Source: Himantopus leucocephalus
Lineage: Eukaryota > Chordata > Aves > Charadriiformes > Recurvirostridae
Direction of reading: 5' to 3'
DNA length: 64,000 nt
Assembly: GCA_003993805.1 (NCBI GenBank)
Contig: RSEF01000001.1
Location: 69,671,228 to 69,735,227, forward strand
In this document: piece by piece, positions 38,101 through 50,840 of the stretch
Numbering within the stretch: the stretch's first letter is position 1
How the letters are laid out: each line of letters begins with the position of its first letter
The notes under the pieces: model-generated
Told to the model about the DNA's origin: nothing
Seen by the model: only the letters and a program-made list of their open reading frames with translations
Database searches by the model: none
Translations under genes and position numbers: made by a program

Positions 38101-41100
38101 TCCTGAAAACTAAGTCTCCTGCCCTTACTGCCCCAGACAGAGAGAAAACAGTAAACGTAAGTGGCTCAGATAGACCAGGGAAAACTACTCATACTGCTTT
38201 CCCAGGAATTTATTACTTTTTTTTTTTCCCCTGGCACCCAACTAGCTAGTGCTACTGCTTTCCTTTTCCTTCTCCTATAGGAGCATCACAGCTCTAGGAT
38301 CACCACAGCTCTGGATGTAAGCAAGCTTAACATTGTGGTTGGTTTCTTTAACAGAAAGTGAAGGAAAAGACAGTTCTTTTTCACAGGGAGAGCATTAGCA
38401 CACAGGGGCCTCACACTCCCTGCTGTCTCACCTACTTAGGGTAGGTGCAACTAAGGGCAACAAATGCCGATAGCTGATAAAAATCACCTTATGTGTCATT
38501 GCTACCTCTGTAGGAACTGCTCCACTGGTAAAAACTAGAATGTTGAGAAAGCCTAACACAGAAAAGGCCATAGAGGCAAAAAACCTGACCCTGAACAGAC
38601 AAATACAAGGATGTCTATTCTAGGAAAGCAAACTGGACAAGGTAATAAAGCAAGAAACTGAGCACAGGAGAGTGGAAGTCTAAACACATATACAATATGT
38701 TCTTTATTCTAGAGGAACAGGGTCAGATTTTGCAGCCAGCAGAAGCAACTGCAATTACATTTTATTTCTGAACATAACGCAGTTGTGCCTGCTCTGCTGA
38801 GATCTGTGCTGAGTCTGTTCTTAAAAATATATGACAAAAGGGACAGTACCAAATCCAGTACGTCCAGATCTAAACTATCCCTCAAGGGTACCTGTCAGAA
38901 AGGAAGCAGCAAGAAGCAGGGACACCATTTTGTACAGGGCACTTTTCAGGAAGTCCTAGTGAGTAAGGAAAAATGCCCACTGGGGGTAATGTCCAAGAAT
39001 ATCATAGCGTCCTTTAAATTATATGTAAACTCTTTAGGGGGCTCACTTACTCTGTGGTTTTAGGAAAAAAAAACACAGCCAAGCAGCCACATACATAACG
39101 ACTTTTCATATATTCAGTAAACAGCTAGATGCCTCTGAACACGGTTGCTCTGAGCCCATTCACTGTCTTTCATTTTCAAACACTAGTAAGGCAACTGCAG
39201 GAAGATGTCATTCACTTGCTCACTCACCTATGATTCCTCCCACATCATACCAGATCGACAGCTGGTCAGCTTCTGCTTCTTTCCATCCAAAGTTGTTGCT
39301 GAGGTAGAAGGGCAGCCAGAAGAAGAATGAGTAATTCACCAGTTTCAAACAGGCATAGGCCAAAGAGTACTGGAATAAAGAGAGGGCCAGCAAGCAGTTA
39401 GCACTTGAGAAATGCAGACAGCATTTCTGCTTCTTCCCATAAAGCTCTGTTATCCAGCTAAAGCTTTCAGGGGGAAGTGCTTCTGCATTTCAAGTAAGAA
39501 AGCAGCATTATGAAAGCTTAATGCTGAACATCAAAGGGAACCCAAGAATACAAAAAACACTGTCAAGAAGGTTATTTTCCTTTCACTGAATGCAAAGGGT
39601 TAAAACACGTTCAGTGTAGTCTTGAGAGGAAATAGCACCATGCTTCAAAAAAATGAAGGAAATTTAATTCACCTTCTGAAGAGAAGGGAGCCAACCATGT
39701 GACATGAAACAAGCTTGCGATTTAGTCATCTGTGCATCATGCTGAGAAAAGTTATGTGAAGTAGTTCCTCTGTGCTATCTTTTGCTGCTCAGAAGGCTCA
39801 TCTGCTTACAGCACCACAAGAGAAAGCTTTGGTCATAATCCCCAGGCAGGTATTCCAAGACACAAGATGAAAGCTTTGGCCAAAGCTAAGCATATGCTTC
39901 CAAACCCAACAGCTGAGACAACCTCCTGCTTTTGGCTGCTGGGCTCAAGTTCTCCTTAGCTAGCAGGAGATCCTTCACATGAGTGGCAAAGATTTGTTCT
40001 CTGGTATTGCTGTCCCAGCACGCAGAGGGATGAGGCACACTATTGCAGTAAGGCCTCCTGATAAATACTGACACAGTAGTTCAAGGAACCCATATTTGAA
40101 GAGGTAAACAAGGATGACGGCAGAAAAAACAACCTGTTAAAATCAGAGCTTTTGAGACTACGCATATGTGTATGTACACACTTGTCTTTGAATTTCAAAA
40201 AGCAGATCTTTTTATATATTAAATGCCACAAAATCATCTCTTCTGAATTTGTATTATTTTAATAAATACATCCTTTTTAGCAGTACTATTAATGCTTTTT
40301 CACTCTTAGAGGACACAAACTAATCTCCACCATACATGTAAGACATGGGGATGTTTGGAAGAGTTCTCCTGCCTCTGGGTGTGAGAAGTGCACTGTACAA
40401 AAGCAATATTTATTACACATGCTTAGAAACTGTCTACCAGAATGTCTGAGTGACTAAACATTGAATTTCTAGAGGCTCAGGGGAAAGCTGCCTGTACTAA
40501 AACTCTTCCACCATATCACTCAGCAGAAGAGAGGAATTACAGAAAAAATGTGTCAAATAAAGTCTTTGTAGAATTTTGACAAAGCTTTGGAGGTTCTCTC
40601 GGTATTTGGTCTCTCACTGATCTGACATAGTGTCCTAGTTTGGCTGGGCGCTGACCTGACATGAGATAAAACTCACAGAATCAGAGGTGTTCATGTTGCT
40701 GGGTTAATGCACAGAACATGTTCTCAAAATCCCAAGTACAGAAATAGCAACATCAGTTGTACTGTACCTCCTTATGTTCTGGCCAGTGAAAAAAAGTCAC
40801 ACATCAACTGAGGCAGACTCCACCCCTAAGAAATTTTGCCTAAAGGTTCTTTGTACATCAGCCCATTCTTAGCACCACCAAAATTGACCCATAGTTTATA
40901 CAGCATTTAGCCATAGTACAAAAGAACTCAAGATGGGTATGCTTTCTTCTATCATCCCTCAACCACGGTCTTTAACAACAGAACTGTGGTTGTCCAGCAC
41001 TCTACACACTGACGATTCACCATCCCTTCTAGATTTTGTGTTGCCTTAATCACAACAACAAACCGCTTTACTTATTAAGAGCACCTGACAATACTGTCCA

Positions 41101-44100
41101 CTCAGCAGTTCTGCTTCACGATCAAATCCAGACAGTTCACAATGTATTACTGAGCCAGTCACCCTGCCCCCTTTCTTGTACTGGTTCTAGTATTCAGGGT
41201 CCACACAGCCCACTGACACAGAAAATTAACACTATTTTTTAATGGCAGGTTAATTTTTTCAGCTGAACCAAGTCCATGAACTGGGCAATACTGCTGATGC
41301 AGAAGTACGAGTTCTCACACAAGGGACAAGGATATGTGGAAACGGCATCACCAGGCCTCGTTTCCAGTTGGTTATAAAAAAACCCACCCACTTTGCCACA
41401 TGTTACATCATACTGATCAGAGCTTTTCAGGCCAGTTTTCTGCTTTAAGGCAACTAAAAAACCAAAACAAACCCAATGTCAGTGCCACAGAGTTCTGTGT
41501 GATGCTCAGCTAGCAGTGAGAATCCCATTCCTCAGGGCAGTGTAGCTACCTTACCAAGAAAGCACCTTACAGCCACCTTTGCTCATGGCCTCCCTTCTAA
41601 ATACAGCAGCAAAAAGGGCAGGATCTTTGCTGCCCTTAGTTGGCTTGTTACATACACTAAATGAAGCAAGAGTCTGATGGGAAGAGCAACATGCAACCAG
41701 GTATCCGGACAGTATTATAATCCATGTGCACAAAGATAACAGTCCCAACCCCAAGGTTTTAATAGCATAAGAAGTCATATGCCAACAACTACAACACATG
41801 GTCAACATATTAACAATTATGTCAACAAACACTGACAATACAAGAAGTCAGCCTTATGTTTAACAAGATAAGCGAGATCTCATTCAAGAATCTGTGTCCT
41901 CACCAGTACTACGCCAGGAAGGCAACAAGCCTGGAAAAAGCCAATGGCCTTTGGCTGGTTGTCAGTGTCAGTTGCTTGAATAGAGTAATTCCGGTCATCA
42001 TCATCTGCATCATCATTGCCCATTAAAGGTCTGTTGGCATCTTCCTCCACACTGTCGTCTTCATCTGCTCCAAGCTCAGGGAGGCCTAAGTTTCACAAGG
42101 GATATGCAACAGGAAAAACGGACCACAGCCTGTTCACCCTCTTCCCACTCTAAAGCTATGCTCGCTTCTTTTAAGCAATTCTCCCTTCTAGCAATTCCCT
42201 TGCTCTCCCATACCTCCATCCTCCTTTGGCTTAGAAACTCTTCTAGATGGTGTTCTGCAGTGTCGCCAGTTTCTACCCTTTGTCTTCTAGTGCTCTTGAA
42301 AGTATTCTGTCTGATCCTGGCGCCGGCTTTGTCTGTTCTGAGTGTCTGGCCATTAGTTGGAAGACACAACAAATTAGTGCATTTCCCCCTTATTTAGTAG
42401 TTGGGATCCTTGGACCTGGCTCCTGGGTACCACATCCCTTGAGTGTGGAGGCTGAGTGTACCAGCAACTACTCAGACAGCTGCTGCCTGTTAACACCTCC
42501 ACTGAAATGGAAGCCCTAGGAACTGCACTGCGCTTTCTGGGCTGCTGAGTGCTCTTATAAGCACTCTTTATGGTAGCTTTAGTGCTACCAACTTTATAGC
42601 CTTTGCAGGCACCTGGGAAGCCTCCTCCACAGCCCTGTCAAAGCCCAAAAGTTCTTTTGTTTTCCCATTACACTTTGGCTTGCCTACCATCTTCTCAGAG
42701 AAGGACCATATCCACTCTGAGAGCTATTTAACTGGCTGCAGGTGACCTGCAGATAAAAAGTACTTTCCCTTCCCACTGCACAGTTAAGGCTTAGCTACAA
42801 TAGCCAGTTACCAGTTTGCCTACTGTTTCTTTACAAAAATACTGATTTTCCAGGAGAAGAAAAACTGAGAGTTAGGCACATCCTAATGGAGATGATAGAG
42901 CCAGGCTGTTTTATTTTGCTTTTTAGAATATCCAGACCCTATAGACATGATGCATGGTGGCATTTAGTGTGATCTTGGAGAGTAAAGCATTTGCTCCATA
43001 AAATACACTAAAGTGCAACACCATTTTATAAGAGCCCTGAGGATAAGTGCTGTCAGAATGAGCAGCACTTTTAGTACTACATGGAAAGCTGCAGATCTGC
43101 TTTCCACGAAAGAACTGAAGTGCTACAGCCCTCTTCTACTTACCCACTTCCTTCGGCGAGGTCAGGAGCCCAAAGAAGACAATGACTCCTCCAGCAAACT
43201 GTACTGAGGCAGTCACCAAGAAAGCATACTGAAGATAAATAAATAGAAGATTATTTTTTAGAACACTTTCAGTCACATAGACCTCCCTGACTAACAAGGG
43301 TTTCTTTACATTCCAACATTGTCAGAGAGTAAACGCAGCCACAACCGAGACTACATCCATAAAACTTGGAAACAAGTGATCTCTGCATCTCCAGAACAGA
43401 CTTGGTTCCATCTAGGCTGAAAGACCACATTGAAACAGCTGTTTTAGTGTACTGAGGTGACAGCAGTGAGAAAGGAGCTCATCCAACACAACCTCAGATC
43501 CAGTTATATTGGAAGGGACTGTTCAAAGAAGGGTCAAACGCTAAATTCAGACCAGCTTGCTCAGGGCTTTGTTCTATCAGGTCTTGAAATCCTCCACAGA
43601 CAGATCCTGCAGGCTCTGGCCTCTTATTCCAATGCTTAACTGACTTCATAGTGAAATAGTTTTCCAAATGTCCAGTTGGAAGCATCCCTACTTCACTTTA
43701 TACCTACTGCTTTTTAGCACTCTCACCATGCAACCCAGGAGTCTAGCTCTGATTTCTCAGCAATCTTCTCATAGGCTTTGGAAGGCTGCTATTTAGTACC
43801 CTAAAGCCTCCTCATCTCCAGAGTGACAAGCTCAGCCCTGTTAGCCTGTCCTCATAGGTCACGCCCTGCAAGATGCGCTAGTTAACTTACATTCCCTGTA
43901 TTCAGTTGCCTGCCCGCCACATTACAGCAACGTAGCACGTGCCTGTCCTCTTCCCAGTTACAGAAGCTATGTCTCCATGCCTGCCAGAACCTCACCAATA
44001 TTCAGCAGCAGTGACTTCAGTTAAGTAAGAACCTGTGATGGATGACTCTGAAGAGCCCTTTAAGCCACCCAAATCAGAAGAGGGCTCTTCAATAACATCA

Positions 44101-47100
44101 ATCCCATTTACAGAGAAGTCTCAGGCTCACTTCTCCCAACTTGGCAGGGTCAGGAACGGAATACCCTTTCTATTTTGCCTACTGCTTGCTACCATAGAAT
44201 TCAGGAAGATGAAACTGAACACTCTGAGCCTGTTATCTCTCTGAGACAGGATAAGAAACTAGTCTCTCATAACCCAATCAGCCATGCAGTCCTAGCTAAA
44301 AGCCAGACAACAATACCTACCTCATAGCCGTATTTGAGAACACAGGAGGCAAGGAATGCCCCAAGGATATTTCCCACAGACGCACAGGCACTCCAGAGTC
44401 CAAACACAAAACCTCTCCTGCAGAAGGGGACGAAAATTCGAAAAAAGGCAATGTGGGGAGAGGTGACATTAGGAGCAAGACAAAGACATAACGTTCTAGT
44501 GAACTTTAATTTATTAATAAAATTACAGCATTCTCCCAGTCCACTTCAGAGAGACTCAAGGGTCACTTAAAACAAAGCACAGAATAACTTGGGGGTACCA
44601 AGTAGATAACAGAGGAATGTTCTATCCTGAAACACCTGTGTTACAGCATAAGTGAGCTGGCAACAACAGGGTTACAAGCTATGGCTAGCGCTCATCTGCA
44701 ATACCCCAAAGTGGCAGAGTTCAACCTACAATGAGTCGGTTTCCATTCAGTCTCTTCAGTGGTTAATAGATAGAAACACGTTTTCCAGTGGCAAGAAAAT
44801 TCAAGAATCACAGAATCTCCTAGATTGGAAAAGACCTGTAAGATCATCTAGTCCAATCAAGTCTAATTCCAAGTTCAGCCACTCTGTACTACAGGACTTT
44901 TGAAGTTTAACAAGGTGCCTTATGCCTTTAACACACACAATTGTGTTCACACCAAGCTGTTCTCTGACTCCAGAAAAAAACCAAGAGAGATAATGGTAAC
45001 AAGTAAGGCATATTTCATCCCACATAACTTTCATTCTGACCTAACAGTTGGCCTTTTTGGTTTAAGACTTTCAGCTCAATCTGCTACTCAGCAGGTCAGA
45101 TAAGTGAGTCACTGAAGAAAACTCAACTTACCCAGCTTTTCCAAACCAATTGCCCATGACAGCAACCACACAGGGCCAACCAGTGGACTGTAGCAAGCCA
45201 TTCACAACCCAGAGACAGCAGTAGAACCACTTGTTGTAGAAATGCAACCATTCTGTGAGTGTGCCAAAAAAGAATACCTAGAGAGCAGGGGGGGAAAGAA
45301 AAAAAAAAACCAACAGAGAAGAGACCCTGAAGCTACTGCTGAGAGCCAGGCAGGATCGGGGTCCTAAAAAAGAAATTACATTTCAGGGAGAAGACTCCCC
45401 GCAGGGGCCAGCCAGAGGCAAGCCTGGCATTGTTTAAGAAACAGCTCAGAGCTAGTAGCACCCTCTGCTGAGCCACGACAGCACTGACTCCAGAGCCCAA
45501 ACTACTCCAGAGACAAATGTGCTGTCATGGCACTTCTACTCCAAAGGACTTTTATCTTCGTAAACAGCACAGTTATAACAGGAGAGGAAAAGAAAGACAC
45601 AAATGCTTTCAGTAACAACACTAAAAATACAGTAGCCTCTTGATCTGCTATTGTACTGACATCTGAATCCACAAGACTGTGCAAACACAAAACCCTCAGT
45701 AGTCATTTATCTTAGCAAAATTTAACATAAATACTACAGCCAGGTCTCAAATTACTAAGAGCCCTAACCCAAACTAGCCAAAATAAACACACTTTGTGGC
45801 ACACTGTGCTTGATGCATGTTTGTGGTCATGTGTTTGCAGAACGCAATAGGCCATAGTGGGGTTTGTAGCCACTGGGTAAATCAAAAGCACTCCACACAT
45901 TTTACCACTACTTTAACAGCCAAAAAACCACAATGAGATAAAACTGATTCACACTTATCTGCAGTGGCTTGAACCTGAAGGACCCTTTTGTTTTAAGCAG
46001 ACGTTCTTTTTTGACACATGCCCTCCCAACAATTACAAAATAAGTAAATGAAGGCTTAGTATTGTTAGCATGTCATTTAAAGAAGACAGCAAAGGTTGCG
46101 TTTGGAAGCAAAAGCCTCAATGACAACATACGTGGGCTGGGAGAACAGTTATAATACAAAACAGTCCCAAAAAGTCCAAATACACCAACGTTGTACACAG
46201 GCTGTTCATCCAGTCTCTAGACAGTGCCTCAAACTTAGGAATTTCCTTCTGACACAGTATCCATAAATAGATATTTCAGGAAGAGGTGAGTCATCTAGCA
46301 TAGCTCTATGCTTTAGACAATGCAATAAGTGTATCCAGGACAAAGTTTTACACGCAGACTTTGAGACCACTGAGGTACAGCTCAAGGGCAGATTCACACA
46401 GAAACAGAGCCTCTTCTCCCCTAAAGTAAAACCCTATCTAGAAACCCTAAGAGATATTTCTAAATCACACCAGTATGTTCTGACTTACCACCAGAGCAGA
46501 GGAACACATGCCAAAAGACAAAACCCAGCGTAAATTCAGGCGATCCCCAACTATGCCACTGACAAAGAGACCCTAAGAACAAAATACAGCATTAAATAAA
46601 GCCACAAGATTTGCATCTGTTACCTGCAAGAATTAAAATGATGCAGAAGGGTCAAGCTGATCCAAATGTTGTTATACCAGCTACAGTTTGATGCTAACCA
46701 CTTCTTCCGCCACCAAAGAAACCCTGCTCATAGCTGTTCATCAAATTATTTGTTTTTAAAAAATTCAGCTGAGAACTCGTGGAGAGACAGAACTAGCCCT
46801 CCCACCCACTGGTGACAGGTGTGTGAGAAGTTCTGAAGTGACAGTATTTCTCTTGCATGGGCAGAACTAACAGAAATTGAAGGGAAAAAATTGGCTCCCA
46901 AACTAACGTTTTTTACTGCATTTATGCTAGGCAAGCCCAAGAAGAAGATCCTGTTCATCCCCTCCAAATGTGGGTGTGATCATGCCAATAAGATTCAACC
47001 AAAGCTGAGCGGCTTTGGGTTGGTTTTACTCACCACAGCATAGGAAAACAAAAAGATAGTGTCCAATGTCCCCAAGAAGAGAGTGGCTTCTTCTGCATTT

Positions 47101-50100
47101 GGAAATAAATGGCTACTGTTCCAGAGCTACAGAGAGAAAATTTTAACAGGTAAATAGGGAGAGGCATAGCTCATTCTACTCTTTTTCAGTGAAAACCCCA
47201 ACTCCAAAGCAGAACAGCATCTGGCCCCAGCAACCTCCCATTCCTCCAACACTTTAATTATCAAATCAAGAACAATTCTGGCATTATCTACTGCAGAAAA
47301 TGTCCACTGCCACTTCGTTTCGCTTCTAAAGAGCAAGCTAGCAAACCAGAAGTGAGAAATGCTCGTTCTACCTGGATCGAGACAAATGACTGGCAAAACA
47401 AACCCTACTTCTAACAAGGATGCGACTGTTAGACAGCTTCTTACACAGAAACACTGATGAGCATCTTAATGAATAATACAATAAAGGCATATTCTGTTTT
47501 ATGTGCAGTGTCTCTTCTGTACTTATCTTGCTGTCTTCACTAAATGAATAATTCTCTTAAAGTATTTGCGGCAGCAACCATAATAAGAAATGACAGACCA
47601 CAAACAGAAAAGAAAGAACACAAAAGGAACAAGGGGAAGAAATAGACTGGTTGGAAACTATTTACAATGAACTCCAGTCACTAATGTTGTTATTTTTTTA
47701 TGCTTACCCTGAGTTTCATTTTATTTTCAATATGATCCAAAAAAAGGGAAAAAAGACTCAATTGTCCCCAAACTAAGATCAGCGACATTAGCTGAAAATA
47801 GCAAGCTTTGAGGATGACTTGAAGACCGAATAAAATTAATAAGGACAAAGTTTTTTTCCCTCCCCACCATGCCCCCATTAGAAAAACAAGCAGATAAACC
47901 CAATCCAAACCTGACCTATGGATGTGTCTAACTCAAAGATCAGCAGTTTTAGTTTGATACTACCTCTCCAGGAAAACATCCTGTACAGACAACACTAATT
48001 ACACATCCACTTAGTTTAAGAGATGTAACATTGGTAAGGCCTATTGACACAGCTTCTGCTTAAGTCTCATGCGTCCAAGAAAACTAATAAATCCCTTGAA
48101 AAATACTTTTTGCCACTTGAGGCCACCAATACCTACTTACACCAGTAGCTTTCAACTTTTAACCAGAGATCCCTGGAGGCCCACTAGCTCTTAAGAGTCT
48201 TAAAAAGACAAGAGAATCAAATCTTTTGTCTTTAGGCTTAAATTCATTAAACAACCTCCACAGCAGTCACAAATATTTAAAGGCCGAGAAGTATAGAGCT
48301 AAGGCGTCCTTCTAATAAAATCATACTAGGGCCCACTCACAGAACAATTGCAGAATATTTTGTTATACTTTAAAAAAAATATTTTTAAGTATAAAAATAA
48401 AGAACAATGGTAGTTAAAAAGATATACCAAAATTCAAAACTGATAGCATGTGACTTCTCTGTTCATGTCCTTAATCCGTCCTATCAATTTCCCAAAACAC
48501 ACTTTAATGTTAACTGACGTAACCTAAATTGATACCAAAAGGACCATTTTGACCATTTTTCTTGATTAGACATATACACCTCAACATCCAGCATACACAT
48601 AATCATCTGTATTAAAAAAAAAGATGAAAACAGCTTCTGAAATACACTAGCAGTTTGAATGTCAGTTAAGGAACTAAATATAAACAGTGTAGTTCATTTT
48701 AGCCTCCTTGAGATGCTCACTCCTTTTTGCCATACTGTAAAATCCTGAATACATTACAGGCCCAATTTACTGTTTTGACTTCTCACAAAAAGTCAGCATT
48801 TATCATCCCTCAGTCAAACATTCAAATAACCCATGATTTCTAGTGCAGACAACACCCAAGCAACTGACTCGGAACTCCCTGCTCTAATAGATCTCATGGG
48901 CTGCGACCAAGCTGTTAATGTAAGATTTCTTCCAGTTCTCAAAAGCATCAGGACAAGCCACTGCTAAAAACAAGCATGTCCCTTCAAAGGACTATGGGTA
49001 GGAGCCAAGAGGTAGTTCTTGCATTCCTATTTGTGAGGTGTAAGCAGTATAGAACTTCCTTTTCTGCAAGCAAACTGCCAAAACTCCCACCGCTTTCACT
49101 GAAGCTAGGATTTTACAGACAAGGGGTACTGGATGTTCAGCATTTTTGGAAATCAGACTTTTTAGATGCAAGATAAAAAGGTCATTCTTCAGTATCAATT
49201 ATGGGTAAGCAGCTAGCACTTTCAGATAGCTTTCTTCTCTACTTTGGCTATCCTTTTAACAGGGTGGCAGCAGCAGTATCGCCAGAGAAAGCCACAGCCA
49301 GGGTTTTACAGAGATCTCTGTAACCCCATTTAATAAACTCTCGTTTATTGCCTCTGACACTTCAAAGGTAGGGTCCCTCTTTCCCCCTCCTCCCCCACCT
49401 CCGTGCTGCTGGCTAGTACAGAGACTCTCCTGGGGTCCCAGTTTCCATTCGAACACTGTAATTTCTTGAGAATTTTCTCTCTGGGGACCACTAGGAAAGA
49501 TTTCACCATCACCCGATGATCCAGAAAATTACACTTCAGACACCTGAAGCTCCTGCTCACATTCTGAGAAGTGTTCCTGACAGACATTTAAAGGGGCCTC
49601 TTCAGCACCATAGGCTCAGCATATTGGAAGTTACCCATCTTTCTTTGCACTTGCCTATCCCCTTGTGTCCTTACCTCATATGGCCGGAGCTCAGGGGCTG
49701 TGCTGTTTAGGCAGGAGGGAGTCCATTGGCTGGAAATGCTGACTTTGACATTACTGAATGTCTTTCTGGAAGCATGGAGCAGGGAATAGCTGCCAGAAAA
49801 CACACAAGCACAGGTTGGCCAAATCTTCTCTGGAGGTCAAGTGGGAAAGGGTGGGACTCAAAATAGATACATGCGGTCTACGCAGGCAGGATAGCAGGGG
49901 ACTGACAGTTTTGGAGATAGTAGTCAGCAGTAGGAACCCCCATATTATGGGTAGACACACTGATTTTAGTGAGGAGGTGTAAAAAATAGTCTGGACTGGA
50001 AAGGACCTCCTCTTTTATTTTCAAAAGAGGAGGTGACTGTGCAACAACAATTAGGTACCAATAAAGAGAAAAGAGAAGATGCATTCATCTGGCTAACCAC

Positions 50101-50840
50101 CATTACAAGTGATCTTCCAGAGACAGATTAGGTACCAGTGACAATATTGCTGTGAAGACCAAAGGATATCAGCAAGGCAAAGTATGTGAGGAGAGGCAGT
50201 ATGGTATTCCAGCTGTTGTCAGCTGGTGTAACAGACAAGCTTTCAACAAACAAATCTAGTAGACCTTCAGATCTGAAGTGGTGACCTCTCTGTTCCAGAG
50301 GCTGTCCGCCCTCTGCAAACAGCACTTTTGGAAGAGAAGACAACCTCAGAAGTAACGACAGCATGTTCCATCAGTCAGAACAGGTATTAAATGAGTTCTG
50401 AGAACTAGGGTTTGCTTCCTTCCTCGTTTCAGCTAGTTCCTCCCCACACCCACACACATTCACCCTTCTGCAACAGACTGCTGCTGGCTTGGCAGTCAGC
50501 CTCACCTTTGGTGCAAGCCCTGTTTGTGGCTGGATTCCCCAAGGGCATAGCACACTTAGCTCCACTGCTGCGTGACTCCCAGACTGGTTGGTACAACTAG
50601 CTTTTAAGTTTGTCTTCAAGGCTCGCAGCCAAATGTTAAGACTATTTCCCTACTTTTACTCTCCTTCTTTCGACATGCCCTCACCTCCCCAAATTCAGCA
50701 AGATGAACCCCTCTCTGTGCAGAGATACACTCAACCTACCTGAAGAAGGTCAGCAGGAACACAACGATATGATGGTGGGTGCAACGGGACACAAGGCCTC
50801 TGTTTGCAGGCTGCCTCCGTAAGCTTCCAGGGAAAGCCAT
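32013..50840 (-). CDS. SLC37A3: SLC37A3, solute carrier family 37 member 3 (14 coding exons)
   Basis: This is a complete 501-codon gene joined from 14 exons with GT-AG junctions that all keep frame. Human SLC37A3 has about 494 residues. The product is a 12-helix major facilitator protein of the sugar-phosphate exchanger family. Members A1 and A2 exchange glucose-6-phosphate for phosphate, but that activity is not established for A3. Human SLC37A3 with ATRAID releases nitrogen bisphosphonates from lysosomes. Visible landmarks are helix 1 after the His cluster (about 22-42), two N-glycosylation sequons in the first lumenal loop (N62, N75), the MFS loop 2-3 signature G-D-R-L-N-L-R at 112-118, and an acidic cytosolic central loop at 248-271 between helices 6 and 7. 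The start is the first ATG after a strong acceptor and aligns with the family N-terminus. The 5' UTR exon lies in the CpG island shared with RAB19. SLC37A1/A2 are the alternatives, but the similarity is clearly to A3. Confidence 0.96.
32959..33024 (-). CDS. SLC37A3: SLC37A3 coding exon, residues 450-471
   Basis: A 66-nt exon in phase 0 on both sides, bounded by 'cttttcag' and 'gtaaga'. It encodes the start of the final helix including 'GWMWVFYFFILM'. Confidence 0.95.
34757..34908 (-). CDS. SLC37A3: SLC37A3 coding exon, residues 399-449
   Basis: A 152-nt exon bounded by 'gaatttccag' and 'gtgagg'. It encodes the highly conserved 'FFIGGPSNMISSAISADLG' helix and the 'TGIVDGTGSIGAAVGQ' glycine-rich segment, typical of helices 10-11 of SLC37 proteins. 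Confidence 0.96.
35883..35930 (-). CDS. SLC37A3: SLC37A3 48-nt coding exon, residues 383-398
   Basis: This small exon is bounded by 'ctttctcttgcag' and a donor reading 'gtacct', which is weak at positions +3 to +6. Both boundaries are phase 1, so skipping removes 16 codons in frame. It encodes the loop 'SPNSKPINAVIMAIT' leading into the next helix. Confidence 0.93.
37160..37300 (-). mobile_element. MIR-like SINE relic in SLC37A3 intron
   Basis: In plus-strand reading, 'cagatctcaaagtgctctat', 'gtatcaccaccccgttttgg' and 'gaagacacagagaagtgaaa' parallel the 'gatctcaaagcgctttacaa / gtattatccccattttacag / gaaactgaggcacagagagg' order of old amniote MIR-type SINEs on the minus strand. The copy is in the sense orientation relative to SLC37A3. 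Confidence 0.5.
37889..37990 (-). CDS. SLC37A3: SLC37A3 coding exon, residues 349-382
   Basis: A 102-nt exon bounded by 'ttgtttgcag' and 'gtgagt'. It encodes 'GLISDVLQKRAPVLA' (a basic cytosolic loop of the second MFS half) and a following hydrophobic helix. Confidence 0.95.
39228..39369 (-). CDS. SLC37A3: SLC37A3 coding exon, residues 302-348
   Basis: A 142-nt exon bounded by 'ctttattccag' and 'gtgagt'. It encodes helix 7 ('YSLAYACLKLVNYSFFFWLP'), the lumenal turn and the 'WYDVGGIIG' entry to helix 8. This is very strongly conserved with human SLC37A3. Confidence 0.96.
41904..42085 (-). CDS. SLC37A3: SLC37A3 coding exon, residues 241-301 (acidic loop)
   Basis: A 182-nt exon, the longest of the gene, bounded by 'aaacttag' and 'gtgagg'. 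It encodes the central cytosolic loop, where 13 of residues 248-271 are Asp or Glu, then a region conserved with human around 'NYSIQ' and 'FFQACCLPGVV'. Confidence 0.94.
43144..43228 (-). CDS. SLC37A3: SLC37A3 coding exon, residues 213-240
   Basis: An 85-nt exon bounded by 'atttatcttcag' and 'gtaagt'. It encodes helix 6, 'YAFLVTASVQFAGG', followed by 'FFGLLTSPKEV'. Confidence 0.95.
43478..43885 (-). mobile_element. CR1 LINE fragment in SLC37A3 intron
   Basis: About 400 nt of antisense-reading CR1: 'ttggaagggactgttcaaag', 'gaccagcttgctcagggctt', 'aggtcttgaaatcctccaca', 'attccaatgcttaactgact', and near the far end 'ggaaggctgctatttagtac' and 'agcctcctcatctccagagt'. It is diverged, so it is older than the copy at 11790. 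It sits about 250 nt from an SLC37A3 exon. Confidence 0.88.
44321..44417 (-). CDS. SLC37A3: SLC37A3 coding exon, residues 180-212
   Basis: A 97-nt exon bounded by 'ccttctgcag' and 'gtaggt'. It encodes the 'GLWSACASVGNILGA' helix 5 region. Confidence 0.95.
44804..44868 (-). mobile_element. Short CR1 LINE 3' end in SLC37A3 intron
   Basis: 'aagaatcacagaatctccta' followed by 'ttggaaaagacctgtaagat' and 'catctagtccaa' is the reverse complement of the CR1 3' terminus. Only about 65 nt are recognisable. Confidence 0.85.
45132..45277 (-). CDS. SLC37A3: SLC37A3 coding exon, residues 132-179
   Basis: A 146-nt exon bounded by 'gctctctag' and 'gtaagt'. It encodes the helix 3-4 region, with 'WVVNGLLQSTGWPCVVAVMG' and 'NWFGKAG' matching the conserved SLC37 core. 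Confidence 0.95.
46489..46572 (-). CDS. SLC37A3: SLC37A3 coding exon, residues 104-131
   Basis: An 84-nt exon in phase 0 on both sides, bounded by 'ttgttcttag' and 'gtaagt'. It encodes the end of helix 2, the MFS signature loop 'GDRLNLR' and the start of helix 3. Confidence 0.95.
47034..47126 (-). CDS. SLC37A3: SLC37A3 coding exon, residues 73-103
   Basis: A 93-nt exon in phase 0 on both sides, bounded by 'ttctctctgtag' and 'gtgagt'. It encodes the end of lumenal loop 1, including the N-S-S sequon at residue 75, and helix 2 ('LGTLDTIFLFSYAV'). Confidence 0.95.
49675..49789 (-). CDS. SLC37A3: SLC37A3 coding exon, residues 34-72
   Basis: A 115-nt exon bounded by 'tgttttctggcag' and 'gtaagg'. 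It encodes the 'YSLLHASRKTFSNVKVSIS' segment, almost identical to human, and the first lumenal loop with the N-S-T sequon at residue 62. Confidence 0.95.
50740..50840 (-). CDS. SLC37A3: SLC37A3 first coding exon, residues 1-33
   Basis: The ATG is at 50838-50840 and the donor reads 'gtaggt'. It encodes a basic N-terminus, a 'THHH' cluster and the start of helix 1 ('IVVFLLTFF'), as in human. The exon probably continues as 5' UTR to 50915, where a long pyrimidine tract ends in 'tttaag'. Confidence 0.92.

Noticed and set aside
40629..40648. 'tgtcctagtttggctggg', like the start of some avian ERV LTRs
   Set aside because: The likeness stops after about 18 nt, with no LTR end, no target duplication and no retroviral coding sequence nearby.
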